Notes: generated by a model from the sequence alone, not told the origin. DNA of 64,000 nt from JASGKO01 sp049840595 (GCA_049840595.1 JASGKO010000041.1:62001-126000), one strand, 5' to 3'. Positions 43,201 to 52,121 are shown, numbered from the stretch's first letter. Translations and numbers: made by a program.

Positions 43201-43623
43201 CAAGGAAACCAAGGAAACCTCTATTTGAAAGGCACTGGGGACTCCGCTGCATTGTGGCTGGATCGACATTCTAATTCTTATACCACCGGCATTGGATTCA
43301 CTACTAATGGTTCTCTTGATTACTTTCTTCATGAGGGTACAGACAATGTATTGCGGATGGGCACCACCGGAAACGAACTCGCAATTAGTGCAGGAAACAC
43401 CTCCATTGATACGCTCAATGTCACCCATTCAATGACTTTGGGCAGTCTTATGAAGCTTGCTAGCTATACAGTCAGCGCCCTTCCAAACGCATCAACTAGC
43501 GGCGCAGGCTCAGTGGCCTTTGTGTCCGACGCGACATCAACCACAACTTATTCCATAGTTGCTGGAGGGGGAAGCAGCAAGGTTTTGGTCATCAGTGATG
43601 GATCAAACTGGATTATCCATTAA
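40203..43623 (+). pseudogene. Tail fibre with SGNH-hydrolase-like domain, frameshifted
   Basis: Frame 1 (40203-41573) starts with a signal-like hydrophobic stretch (FALFLLLSTLAAPAQN), then beta-rich fibre sequence. The frame changes within about 41500-41550, after which a second frame runs to 43623 from DGTNGALIFDYDW. The second part holds an SGNH/GDSL-type domain: VGDSNTAGY (Ser codon 41824), NVGIKD near 42437 and SSLHLSAAGY (His codon 42712). The C-terminus SVAFVSDATSTTTYS ... ISDGSNW is typical of phage fibre tips. The domain may deacetylate a surface polysaccharide, but Asn of block III and Asp of block V are replaced (Lys and Ser). The whole is about 1130 residues when joined. Confidence 0.75.
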
Positions 43624-43749
43624 TTGAACCATCAATCAATCGTTCAATTAATTCAGAATCGTGCCCGGCTACCATGCCGACAAGTTTGCAATTGAATCCA
43701 AAGTTGCTACAGCTTCGACCGTAGTGCACTCTGCGTGGAAACTCCTGCA

Positions 43750-44811
43750 ATGATCAGTTCATCCCAAATCAGCGTCGTGATGCAAGGCCCTATTATTGGG
43801 GGCAAAAACGATAATCCCGAGAATCAACTCACGCGACGATGCATCGAAAGTATCCGCAAATTTCTACCCGAAGCAGAGCTGATCTTGAGCACTTGGACAG
43901 GAATGGATGTGACTGAAATCAGTCATGATATTTTGATCCAAAGTGGTGATCCAGGAACCGTAAAATCCTACTGTGAGAAGAACATAAACCTTAACCGGCA
44001 AATGGTCTCAACCCAAGCCGGGCTGAGAATGGCGACCAGACCATACATCTTCAAAATGCGCACGGATACGGTGCTAACCGGAAACGCATTTTTATGCATG
44101 TTCGAGGCATTTCCTGCGCGCGCAGCAAAACACCAAATATTCACTCACCGGGTAATGATTTGGAACATCTTTACCAAAACGCCGATCCGCAGCGGCATTG
44201 GCTGCTACCATACAAGCGATATTGTGAGCTTTGGACGAGGCGAGGATATTCGAATGCTGTGGAATGTTCCCCTCTACCTGCGAACTGAGGAGGATCTCAA
44301 GGAGGACGAACGTAAAATGAATCAAGCAGACGTAAATGAGACTCCAATTTCCTATCTTGTCGCCGAGCAGTACATTTGGCTTCAGTGTATCAACAAGAAG
44401 GAGCCCGCCTTTCTCCCCAAGCGCGTAACCGCTTGTGATGCAGCACTTTCGGAAATATACCTAGCAAACAATTTCATCGTTCTAGATACGACGCAGTATG
44501 AAATCGAGTGGAAAAATGCTGTTATGATCAACCGCGCTCAATGGGCGGAAATCTATAATCATGCAGAATGGCAGCAGATTTACAAAAAATACTGTGATCC
44601 AAAATTTCGAGTTCCGTTTTCAGCAGAACTCGCCAAAAAGCAGCTTTTCCATCTGATCCTTACTCGAGCGACATTCCTTCGCTGCATATATAGCTGGTTT
44701 TATCACAAAATTGTCCCAGATGGTCACGGGCGTGCTCCCGAGCCACTCGGCAAGGCGGTGGTGAAGAAGTTGAAATCCTGGTTAACCTTAGGTGCACCAA
44801 AATCGCCATGA
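43750..44811 (+). CDS. WavE-family lipopolysaccharide glycosyltransferase-like protein
   Basis: 353 residues from the ATG at 43750; a GTG 15 bases upstream is less likely. The pattern ISVVMQGPIIGG, TRRCIESIRKFLPEAELILSTW and FKMRTDTVLTGNAF matches WavE-type proteins of LPS core synthesis. They are GT-A-like enzymes of uncertain donor. It lies just after the tail fibre and before other envelope sugar genes. It could be a prophage moron for surface modification or the first chromosomal gene after the prophage. Codon use is less G+C-rich than in the core genes. Confidence 0.8.
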   Translation: MISSSQISVVMQGPIIGGKNDNPENQLTRRCIESIRKFLPEAELILSTWTGMDVTEISHDILIQSGDPGTVKSYCEKNINLNRQMVSTQAGLRMATRPYIFKMRTDTVLTGNAFLCMFEAFPARAAKHQIFTHRVMIWNIFTKTPIRSGIGCYHTSDIVSFGRGEDIRMLWNVPLYLRTEEDLKEDERKMNQADVNETPISYLVAEQYIWLQCINKKEPAFLPKRVTACDAALSEIYLANNFIVLDTTQYEIEWKNAVMINRAQWAEIYNHAEWQQIYKKYCDPKFRVPFSAELAKKQLFHLILTRATFLRCIYSWFYHKIVPDGHGRAPEPLGKAVVKKLKSWLTLGAPKSP

Positions 44812-44933
44812 TTTGAGGACTTCGGTTTCTGCAATAAGCCTCGCTGCCAAAATGTGAGAAAGGTTGATCATCCTAATCAAATTCGGCGGTGTGGACTGCA
44901 TCGTCTTCAAATTGCTTTGCTACCTTTCTGTGA

Positions 44934-45257
44934 ATGCTGGTCTCCAAGCCCTGCGAGGAGGTGACGGCAATCGAGGCCAATCAGGAGACTTTTAATCTGT
45001 TGCAGAAGAATGCACTGTTGAATGTTGGGACCAACTGCGATCTCCATAATATCGCAGTCAGTGACAAGGCCGAAGCGCTTGACTTCCTCGCGAGCACGGC
45101 AAATTCCGGTGGCAGCAAGCAGAGGCCCATTGTGAATGGATCAGAAATTTTGGCACTGAAAGGAATGCCGCACCTTTTGGAGCAGACGCGGGTTTTCACG
45201 GTGGAGTTTATTCCACATCATCTGAGGGATATGAGCGGGGCTTCAGGGAATGTATGA
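44934..45257 (+). pseudogene. FkbM-family methyltransferase remnant
   Basis: About 107 codons hold the middle of an FkbM-type SAM methyltransferase: EEVTAIEANQETFNLLQKNALLN, then LHNIAVSDKAEALDF and a SGGSKQRP loop. The SAM-binding glycine motif that should precede the acidic strand is missing, and the end after FTVEFIPHH stops early. It is therefore truncated at both ends. It lies after the WavE-like gene, so probably belonged to the same sugar-modification set. Confidence 0.65.
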
Positions 45258-45327
45258 CCAGAACGAGGAGGAAGGTGCGCTAATTTTTTTAAAATAAGCG
45301 AATCCAGCGCAAAAAACTACGCTCGCG

Positions 45328-46476
45328 CTAAAAGGACAATTCGGGGGAAGCGGGCCTTTTGATCGCACTACTCCCCTCATCTCTTGCTGCGTGCGAATGA
45401 GCCAGCCTGCCGCGCAGGATTCGACGAAAGGGTTTTTCAAAGCATTCGTAAGACAAAACGGCGGCAAGAAGGACGGTGGCGATGAGCAGGAAAATTATCG
45501 CAGGATGATAAGGGGTGCCGGGAGCCATGAACTTGGGGAAAAGTCCATCGAAGGTTTTGGCGACGGGGAAGTGCCAGAGGTAGATCGAATAGGAAATCTC
45601 GCCCAGATAATGAACGGGGCGAGAGCCGAGAAAAGCGGCGACGGGCGAGCTAATGTCTTCGGAGAGGGAGATGATCAAGAAAGGGAAGGCCCACATGACG
45701 CGGGCGTAGCCATGATCCTGCCAACTACTGAGGACAAGAATCGTCAAAAAGAAGGCGGCGAAGAATATGGAAGCCGCTGGCGCAAAACGGGCGGGAAGCG
45801 CGTTTTGCCGATGGAGCGCAAAGACGCAGGTGCCAATGCCGAAGCCTACCCCCCCCCGCAAAATGGGTTCGCCGTTCCACGGTTGCACCGACTGCTCGAA
45901 AAAATCAACGAGGACGTAGTCCCCAGCCAGCAAGAGGACGACGAGGAAGGTAAGAACAGGGATGGAGAGGCGCAGCCAGCGATCGCGCCATTGCCACAGA
46001 AAGGGAAAGATAAAGCAGTAGCAAAAGACCTCGGCACTGATGGACCAGGCGGGGAAGTTCCAGTGATGGTTGGTGCCGATGAAAGGCCAGGCGTTGATTA
46101 CGAAAACCTGCCGGAGGGCGTCAGCGAGGGTCAGGTCGTCGGCAAAAGCGCCGCGCTTGAGGGCAGCGAGAACGCCGAGGAAAAGGACGAAGAGAAAAGT
46201 GACGAAGTAGAGTGGGTAGATGCGGGCGAAGCGGGCGGAAAAATAGTGACGGAGCACCTGGGAATCGAGCGAAACGCGCGTATAAACGTGGCATAGCACG
46301 AAGGCGCTGAGCATGAAAAAGAGATCCACGGCGGGATTGTGCCAGAAGAAGAGCCGCCCGATAAACGACCACTGGGGAAAGTAGGTGGTGAGATCAAAAT
46401 GAGCGGCGGCAACCGTGAGTGCGGCAACTCCACGAATCCCAGTTAAAGCTCGAATTTCCCCAGACCTCGATGACAT
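45328..46476 (-). CDS. Acyltransferase family 3 membrane protein (OafA/YrhL type)
   Basis: 382 residues with about ten transmembrane helices. The N-terminus has the family signature R-A-L-T-G-I-R-G-V-A-A-L-x-V-x-x-A-H-F with the catalytic-type His, then FFMLSAFVLCHVYTR, a GVGFGIG loop and, near the end, LGEISYSIYLWHFPV. It transfers acyl groups, usually acetyl, to extracellular sugars such as O-antigen or exopolysaccharide. The placement between WavE/FkbM-like genes and gmhA fits envelope polysaccharide modification. It is transcribed against its neighbours. Confidence 0.9.
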   Translation of the reverse strand: MSSRSGEIRALTGIRGVAALTVAAAHFDLTTYFPQWSFIGRLFFWHNPAVDLFFMLSAFVLCHVYTRVSLDSQVLRHYFSARFARIYPLYFVTFLFVLFLGVLAALKRGAFADDLTLADALRQVFVINAWPFIGTNHHWNFPAWSISAEVFCYCFIFPFLWQWRDRWLRLSIPVLTFLVVLLLAGDYVLVDFFEQSVQPWNGEPILRGGVGFGIGTCVFALHRQNALPARFAPAASIFFAAFFLTILVLSSWQDHGYARVMWAFPFLIISLSEDISSPVAAFLGSRPVHYLGEISYSIYLWHFPVAKTFDGLFPKFMAPGTPYHPAIIFLLIATVLLAAVLSYECFEKPFRRILRGRLAHSHAARDEGSSAIKRPASPELSF

Positions 46477-46650
46477 ACGCGGGCGTCTAATACGCGTGAA
46501 TTAAAGTCCTGTAAACCTTTGGAAAGGCTATTTAATTTATCGGCGTGCGTTTTTAAAGTTATCAGTCCTCCCGTGACTTCCTGGTAAATTCCCGCGTTTC
46601 TTTGTCCTTCGGGGTTGAATGTGGGGGCGGCTCCTGCTCAGACTGCGGGC

Positions 46651-47227
46651 ATGAGCTTGCTCGCCAAAAATATCGCTGACTCTCTCGCTACCATTGAATC
46701 GCTGCGCGCCCTGGAGGCGGAGCTGACGACGAGCTGCCGATCTGGTGCGGACGAGTTTGCTGGCCGGGGGCAAATTGCTGGTGTGCGGGAATGGGGGGAG
46801 CGCGGCGGATGGGGCGGATTTTTCGACGGAGTATTCGTGCCGATTCATGGGGGACCGGGCGCCGTTCCCGGCGATCAATCTCGCGCAGGGCGGGAGCCTG
46901 GTGACGGCGATCGGGAATGACTACGGGTATGACGATGTGTTTTCGAGACAGGTGTGGGCGTTTGGCAAGCCAGGGGATGTGCTGGTGGCGATCACGACGA
47001 GCGGGAACTCGAAGAACATCGAGCGGGCACTGGCGGAGGCCAAAAAACGCGGGCTGAAGACGATCGCGCTGCTGGGGAAGAACGGCGGGGTGTGCAAGAG
47101 CCTGGCGGATGTGGAGCTGCTGGTGCGGTGCGAGGTGACGGCGCGCATCCAGGAGGCGCACAAGTTTCTGCTGCATACGCTGTGCGAGCTGGTGGAGCCG
47201 ACGCTGAAGGCGGCGGGGAATAGTTGA
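46651..47227 (+). pseudogene. gmhA: Phosphoheptose isomerase (SIS domain), frameshifted
   Basis: The start MSLLAKNIADSLATIESLRAL is in one frame; from about 46728 the protein continues in the frame that gives AADLVRTSLLAGGKLLVCGNGGSAADGADFSTE. Removing one base in GACGACGAGC restores a continuous protein of about 191 residues. GmhA features: LLVCGNGGSAADG, QGGSLVTAIGNDYGYDD, ITTSGNSKNIERAL and the helical C-terminus with E-x-x-H. It converts sedoheptulose 7-phosphate to D-glycero-heptose 7-phosphate for LPS core. A sequencing indel is likely because the rest is intact. Confidence 0.85.
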
Positions 47228-47362
47228 GAGATGAGGGTTGAGAGTTGAGAGGAAGAAATCGCCTGCGGCGCTGATGATTGCGGATTGTGGCGCAGATGGT
47301 ATTGCTTGAGCGCGGCGCGTTCCCTGCTATCAACCATCAACTATCCACGATCAACTCTCCTA
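47222..47362. repeat. Dispersed inverted-repeat intergenic element, copy 4
   Basis: The left side is GATGAGGGTTGAGAGTTGAG, then GGAAGAAATCGCCTGCGGC; the right side is CTATCAACCATCAACTATCC and GATCAACTCTCC, so the ends are imperfect inverted repeats. It separates gmhA from the prepilin peptidase gene and shares its left portion with copy 1. Confidence 0.7.
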
Positions 47363-47366
47363 CCCC

Positions 47367-48467
47367 GTGCCGCTTACTGCTTATCCGCTGCTTTTTGCCA
47401 CCTTCGCGTTTATCCTGGGCGCGGGGATTGGTTCGTTTCTGAATGTGTGCATTTACCGGCTGCCGCTGGGGCTGTCGGTGAATGAGCCGAAGCGTTCGTT
47501 TTGCCCGCACTGCAAATACCAGATCCCTTGGTATCGGAATCTGCCGCTGATCTCGTGGCTGTCGCTGCGGGGGAAGTGTGCGAATTGCGGGGCGGGGATT
47601 CCGTTTCGCTACTTCGGGGTGGAGCTGTTGACGGGGGTGCTGTTTCTGGCGGTGTGGCTGGAGAAGCCGTGGTTGATGGCGTTTCCTTACTTCATCTTCG
47701 TGAGCCTGCTGGTGGTGGCGACGTTTATCGATTTCGAGCACTACATTATTCCCGATGAGATTACGTGGGGGGGCGCGGGGGCGGGCATCATTCTGAGTCT
47801 GGCGCTGCCGCAACTCATGGGGGTGGATGCGAATCTGCAGGGGCTGCTGTGGTCGCTCGTCGGTGCAGTGGTGGGCTATGCGTCACTCTGGAGCGTGGTG
47901 GAGCTGGGCAAGCTGGCCTTTGGCAAGCAGAAGGTGAAGCTGGACCCGCCGGAGCGCTTCGACTGGACGCGGAAGGATGACGACGCGACGCTCCTGGTGG
48001 GCGAGGAGACGAGCCTGTGGAGCGATTATTTTTCGCGGGAGACGGACCGGATGATTCTAACCTGCCGCGACGTGGAACTGGATGGGAAGGCGTATTCCGA
48101 TACAACGCTGACGTTTCACTACGACCGGGTGCTGGTGGGCGGGAAGGAACTGGAGCTGAAGCAGATCGGCCGGATCACGGCGACGGCGAGCGAGGTGCTG
48201 ATCCCGCGGGAGGCGATGGGGTATGGGGATGTGAAGTTCATGGCGTGCATCGGGGCGTTCCTGGGGTGGCAGGCGGTGTTTTTCACGGTGGCGAGCGCGT
48301 CGGTGATCGGCTCGATCATTGGCGGCGGGGCGATCCTGCTCACGCGGGGGAAGGCCCCGGCGAAGATTCCCTTTGGGCCGTACCTGGCGCTGGGGGCGCT
48401 GGTCTGGCTCTTTACGGGGCCGCAGTTGATTGCGTGGTATCTGGGGCTGCTGGTGCCGAAGCAGTAA
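47367..48467 (+). CDS. Prepilin peptidase / N-methyltransferase (A24 family) with long cytoplasmic insert
   Basis: 366 residues from a GTG at 47367. The first helix has GSFLNVCIYRLP; a zinc-type pair of CxxC motifs follows (CPHC near 46 and CANC near 72); catalytic Asp residues are D122 (FIDFEHYIIPD) and D288 (GYGDVK). The spacing between them is 166 residues against about 65 in usual enzymes. The extra roughly 100 residues (KVKLDPPERFDWTRKDDD ... YDRVLVGGKELELKQ) form a soluble beta-rich domain. The enzyme cleaves and N-methylates type IV prepilins in the inner membrane, consistent with pilT genes nearby. Confidence 0.92.
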   Translation: MPLTAYPLLFATFAFILGAGIGSFLNVCIYRLPLGLSVNEPKRSFCPHCKYQIPWYRNLPLISWLSLRGKCANCGAGIPFRYFGVELLTGVLFLAVWLEKPWLMAFPYFIFVSLLVVATFIDFEHYIIPDEITWGGAGAGIILSLALPQLMGVDANLQGLLWSLVGAVVGYASLWSVVELGKLAFGKQKVKLDPPERFDWTRKDDDATLLVGEETSLWSDYFSRETDRMILTCRDVELDGKAYSDTTLTFHYDRVLVGGKELELKQIGRITATASEVLIPREAMGYGDVKFMACIGAFLGWQAVFFTVASASVIGSIIGGGAILLTRGKAPAKIPFGPYLALGALVWLFTGPQLIAWYLGLLVPKQ

Positions 48468-48693
48468 TTCACCGCAGAGGCGCGGAGGCCCAGAGAAAGA
48501 GGGGGCAGACGATTTCGTTACTGCCTGCTCCGGTATCGCTGGCCCGGCGCAGAAAAATTTGAGGTTTAGCACTTTTCTTTGGAAATAAAGAGTGAGTGCT
48601 CATCTCCGCTGCGCTCCGGTTTTCGGTTTCGCTCGGGGTGACATTTGGAGGGAAGAGCATGCTTCGGGCGCTGATTCCATGGACGCTGAAGTT

Positions 48694-48845
48694 CGACACG
48701 GAGTGTCGCTGACAGGGGCGTTTCCACACGGAGTGTGGGAATGAGGGGAAATATTTGGCTGCGCGCTGGGGGCGAGACTTGTCTCGCGTGGAGAAAGCGG
48801 CGTCGTGCCGTCGCAGTCCAAAGAGCTTGCCGAAACGGCAAGCTC
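48694..48845. repeat. Array of five short hairpins between convergent genes
   Basis: In 152 bases stand five perfect inverted repeats: 48694-48708 (CGACAC-GGA-GTGTCG), 48724-48738 (CCACAC-GGA-GTGTGG), 48772-48787 (GCGAGAC-TT-GTCTCGC), 48798-48810 (CGGC/GCCG) and 48823-48845 (9-base arms GAGCTTGCC/GGCAAGCTC, loop GAAAC). The last overlaps the end of the alpha-E gene and may terminate it. The preceding 48468-48693 holds a GCAGAGGCGCGGAGGC repeat and no gene. Confidence 0.7.
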
Positions 48846-49876
48846 ACAGACGACCACCCGCGTAAATTTTTGAGGCCAGCGATTTAGCTCTGGCTCTGCG
48901 ATTGGGTGGCTTCACTTCCTGCCATTCGCAATAGACCTTGTGCATGGCGGAGGCGATCTCGTTCAGGCGGCCCTGGATGCGGTCCAGATACTGGTGCAGG
49001 CCGGACTTGATGATGTGCTCGATCGTTTCGTAGTGAAGGTCGGAGCAGAGCTGGCCGGAGAGGCGCTCGGCTTCGTTGCTGAAGTGGGCACGGTCGCAAC
49101 CGGAGATTTTGTGCAGTGACTGCGTCGAGCTGGTCGGCGCAATAGCGGATGCTGCGCGGGAAGCTGTCGTGGAGGATGAGGAACTCGGCCACCTTGGCGG
49201 GGTTGATGCCACCGAGGTGGATCTTGCAATAGGCTTCGTAGGCGCTGCAGGTCTTGAGCACGGCGGCCCACTGCACGGCGTCGATGTCGCCGCCGACTTC
49301 CGCGCCACTGGGGAGCAGGATGTGGTACTTGAGATCGAGGATGCGCGAGGCGCTGTCGGCGCGCTCGAGATACTTGCCGAGCTGGAGGAAGTTCCAGCCA
49401 TCGCCATGGGTGAGCGTGGCGTTGGTGGTGCCGTGGAACTGGTGCGAGCTGTCCACGATCTTGCGGTAGAAATCGATGGTGCTGGTCTCGAAGAGCTGGC
49501 GGGCCTCCACGGAGTTCAGCCACAGGTAGAGGCTGTTGATGCGCTCCCACATTTCGCTGGAGATGTATTCGCGCACGGTGCGGGCATTTTCGCGGGCGCC
49601 GGCGACGCAGGAGCGGATAGAGTTTGGGTTCTCCTTCGCAAAGGTGACGAAATCGCAGACGGTATCGCCGTTAACGACGGGGTACACCTTGTTGAAGAGG
49701 GCCTGATCCTCAAGGGTGTTGAGAATCGGCAGCCACTCGCGCTGCGTATCGGGTTCCTCCAAGTGCTCGGCGTCGAGCGTGAGCATGAAATTCACGTCGA
49801 GGATGCGGGCGTTGTTCTCGGCCCGCTCGATGTAACGGGCCAGCCAGTATAGGGAATCTGCGACTCTGCTTAGCAT
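48844..49876 (-). pseudogene. Alpha-E domain protein (DUF403), frameshifted
   Basis: The N-terminal part (49876 to about 49120) begins MLSRVADSLYWLARYIERAENNARIL, the alpha-E hallmark, and goes on with YCADQLD. The frame then breaks, and SLHKISGCDRAHFSNEAERLSG ... GLHQYLDRIQGRLNEIA continues to 48844. Removing one G in GACGCAG gives LDQSLHKISG without a break and a protein of about 344 residues, slightly longer than usual. Alpha-E proteins are all-helical partners of the circularly permuted ATP-grasp enzyme encoded 6 bases upstream. The pair is widely thought to make or ligate a small peptide, but the reaction remains poorly known. Confidence 0.85.
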
Positions 49877-49882
49877 GATGGT

Positions 49883-51344
49883 TTATTCGGAATCTTCGTC
49901 GTCGAGCACCCAGGAGTCCTTGCTGCCGCCCCCCTGCGAGGAATTCACGACCAGCGAGCCCTTGCGCATGGCGACGCGGGTGAGACCGCCGGGAATGATG
50001 GTGATTTTCTCTCCGTATAGAATATAGGGCCGCAGGTCGATGTGGCGTCCCTCGATCACGCCATCGCAATAGGAGGGCGAGCGGGAGAGCTGGACGACGG
50101 GCTGGGCGATGTAGTTGCGTGGGTTGGCGAGGATGGCGCCGCGGAATTTCTCGACCTCCTCCTTGGTCGCATGCGGGCCGATGAGCATGCCGTAGCCACC
50201 ACTTTCATTGGCAGCTTTCACGACGAGGTTCGGGCAGATTTTCGAGGATGTATTTCAAGTCGGTCGCGTCCGAGGAGAGGTAGGTGGGCACGTTGGGCAA
50301 GATCGGGTCTTCGCCGAGGTAGAACTTGATCATCGCCGGGACGTAGTAATAGGTCACCTTGTCATCGGCGACGCCGGTGCCGACGGCATTGGCGAGGTTC
50401 ACGTTGCCCTTGCGGTAGGCGTTGATGAGGCCGGGGACGCCGAGGACGGATTCCGGGCGGAAGACGGTGGGGTCGAGGAAATCGTCGTCGAGGCGGCGGT
50501 AGATGACATCGACACGCTTCGGACCGCGGGTCGTCTTCATGTAAACGACGTCGTCCTTCACCATGAGGTCCTGGCCGACGACGATCTCGATGCCCATGGA
50601 GCGGGCGAGGAAGGAGTGCTCGAAGTAGGCGGAGTTGTAGATGCCGGGGGTGAGGAGCACGCAGGTGGGGTTGTCCTTGTCGGGGCAATTGACCGGGGCG
50701 ACGTGGCGCAGGAGGTTGAGCAACTGCGGGCAGTAGTTATCGACCGGGCGGACGTTGTGGCGGGCGAAGAGCTTGGGATAGACGCGCTTCATCATGTGCC
50801 GGTTTTCCAGCACGTAGCTGACGCCGGAGGGGCAGCGACCGTTGTCTTCGAGCACGAAGTAATTGCCGTCGCGATCGCGGATCATGTCGGAGCCGCAAAT
50901 GTGGATGTAGATATCCTTCGGCACATCGAAGCCCATGAACTCGGGGCGAAAATGCTTGGCGCTATTGACGATCTCGGAGGGGACGATGCCTTCCTTGATG
51001 ATGCGCTGGTCGTGGTAGATATCGTGCAGGAACATGTTCAGCGCGATGATGCGCTGGGTGAGGCCCTTTTCCACGTGCTCCCATTCCTTGGAAGGGATGA
51101 TGCGCGGGACGAGATCGAAGGGCATGATGCGCTCGGTGCCCTGGTTGTCGCTGTAAACGGTGAAGGTGACGCCCTGGTGGAGGAGGGTGTTCGCCGCCAT
51201 CTGCCGCTTGCGTTCGAACTCGTCGGTACCCATTTCCTGGAACCTTTCGAGCAACATTTTGTAGTGAGGTCTCACTTTCCCGGGGGATTCGAACATTTCG
51301 TCGTAAAAATCACCCGTGTCGTAGTTGCTGAAGAAGTTTCCCAT
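49883..51344 (-). pseudogene. Circularly permuted ATP-grasp protein (DUF404/DUF407), frameshifted
   Basis: The main frame (51344-50205) has YDEMFESPGKVRPHYKMLLER, GVTFTVYSDNQGTERIMPFDLVPRII, the RRLDDDFLDPTVF motif and LGVPGLINAYRKGNVNLANAVGTGVADDK. A second frame (to 49883) holds the end: KAANESGGYGMLIGPH, NYIAQPVVQLS and HIDLRPYIL, which carry the ATP-binding glycines. Removing one G in CCCGAACC near 50233 restores LPNLVVKAANES. The joined length is about 485 residues, normal for the family. It is coupled to the alpha-E gene downstream and a GNAT gene upstream. Confidence 0.88.
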
Positions 51345-51361
51345 AGACCCGATAGCAGAAG

Positions 51362-51886
51362 TTATGAAGCGGCGGCGGTTATTTCAAAATCCCAAGGGGA
51401 TGAAGTGGATTGGAACTTGGTATAGACAAAGCGTGCGACCGGCACGTTTGCCTTGGTGACTGCGTGAGCAGAGTTGAACCCCGCCTCCCGCAATGCGGAG
51501 AGTGAGGCGTAAAGGAGAGAGGTCCCGATGCCGCGATTGCGATACTCGCTGAGCACGCAGGGGCCGGAGACGAGCTGGCTATCAGCCTCGCGCGAGGCGA
51601 GCACGACGGAGGCGGCGATGATACGCACACCATGGGTGACGACGAGGCAGAAGGAGGGATTGGCGGCAAACGCTTCGTCGAGCTGCTGATCGAAGCTGAG
51701 GCGAATCGCGCGCAGCGAGTCGTTCCAATTCATATCGAGCGCGAAGGCGCTGTGGATCACATTGCGGACGACTGGTTCCTCTTCCTTCGTAGCGACGCGG
51801 ATGCGATATCGAGCATCCAGCGGATTTTTCTCCGCCGGCAATTTGCTCAGATCCCATGAGAATCGCATCCAACGAACCAGCTTCAT
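51362..51886 (-). CDS. GNAT-family N-acetyltransferase
   Basis: 174 residues. Strand-helix order fits GNAT: YRIRVATKEEEPVVRNVIHSAF, then the acetyl-CoA loop SEYRNRGIGTSLLYASLSALREAGF (Q/R-x-x-G-x-G/A-type, R-N-R-G-I-G), and NVPVARFVYTKF near the C-terminus. It transfers an acetyl group from acetyl-CoA to an amine of unknown identity. Its stop is 17 bases before the ATP-grasp gene, so it may be part of the same operon, an uncommon partner for the alpha-E pair. Confidence 0.82.
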   Translation of the reverse strand: MKLVRWMRFSWDLSKLPAEKNPLDARYRIRVATKEEEPVVRNVIHSAFALDMNWNDSLRAIRLSFDQQLDEAFAANPSFCLVVTHGVRIIAASVVLASREADSQLVSGPCVLSEYRNRGIGTSLLYASLSALREAGFNSAHAVTKANVPVARFVYTKFQSTSSPWDFEITAAAS

Positions 51887-52121
51887 TGCGGCGAATTGTA
51901 GTGTGCCTCAAACGGAAAGCAACCGCAGAAAAAACAATTCCGTAAACCTTTGGTGAAAATATGAGGGAAAAGCGACGGCAAGAGGGAAAGGATTTACCTC
52001 CAAGGCGCCAAGACGCCAAGTTTAAGGAGCAGCACATAAGAGAATGGGGCGTTTGTGAGGGAACCGCAAGGGGGCTGCTCGGGAATTGACGGGCAGGTGG
52101 TCTTTCGCGACACTGGGGGCC

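Noticed and set aside
19994..43623. Contractile tailocin without head
   Set aside because: gpT-like capsid, protease/scaffold and decoration-like genes are present, and no sheath protein was recognised.
45391..46296. 301-codon + strand frame, Glu/Gly-rich
   Set aside because: Antisense to the acyltransferase gene, whose hydrophobic helices read as charged residues on the other strand.
50208..51425. 405-codon + strand frame, Val/Asp-rich
   Set aside because: Exact antisense of the ATP-grasp gene; composition is the complement of its codons.
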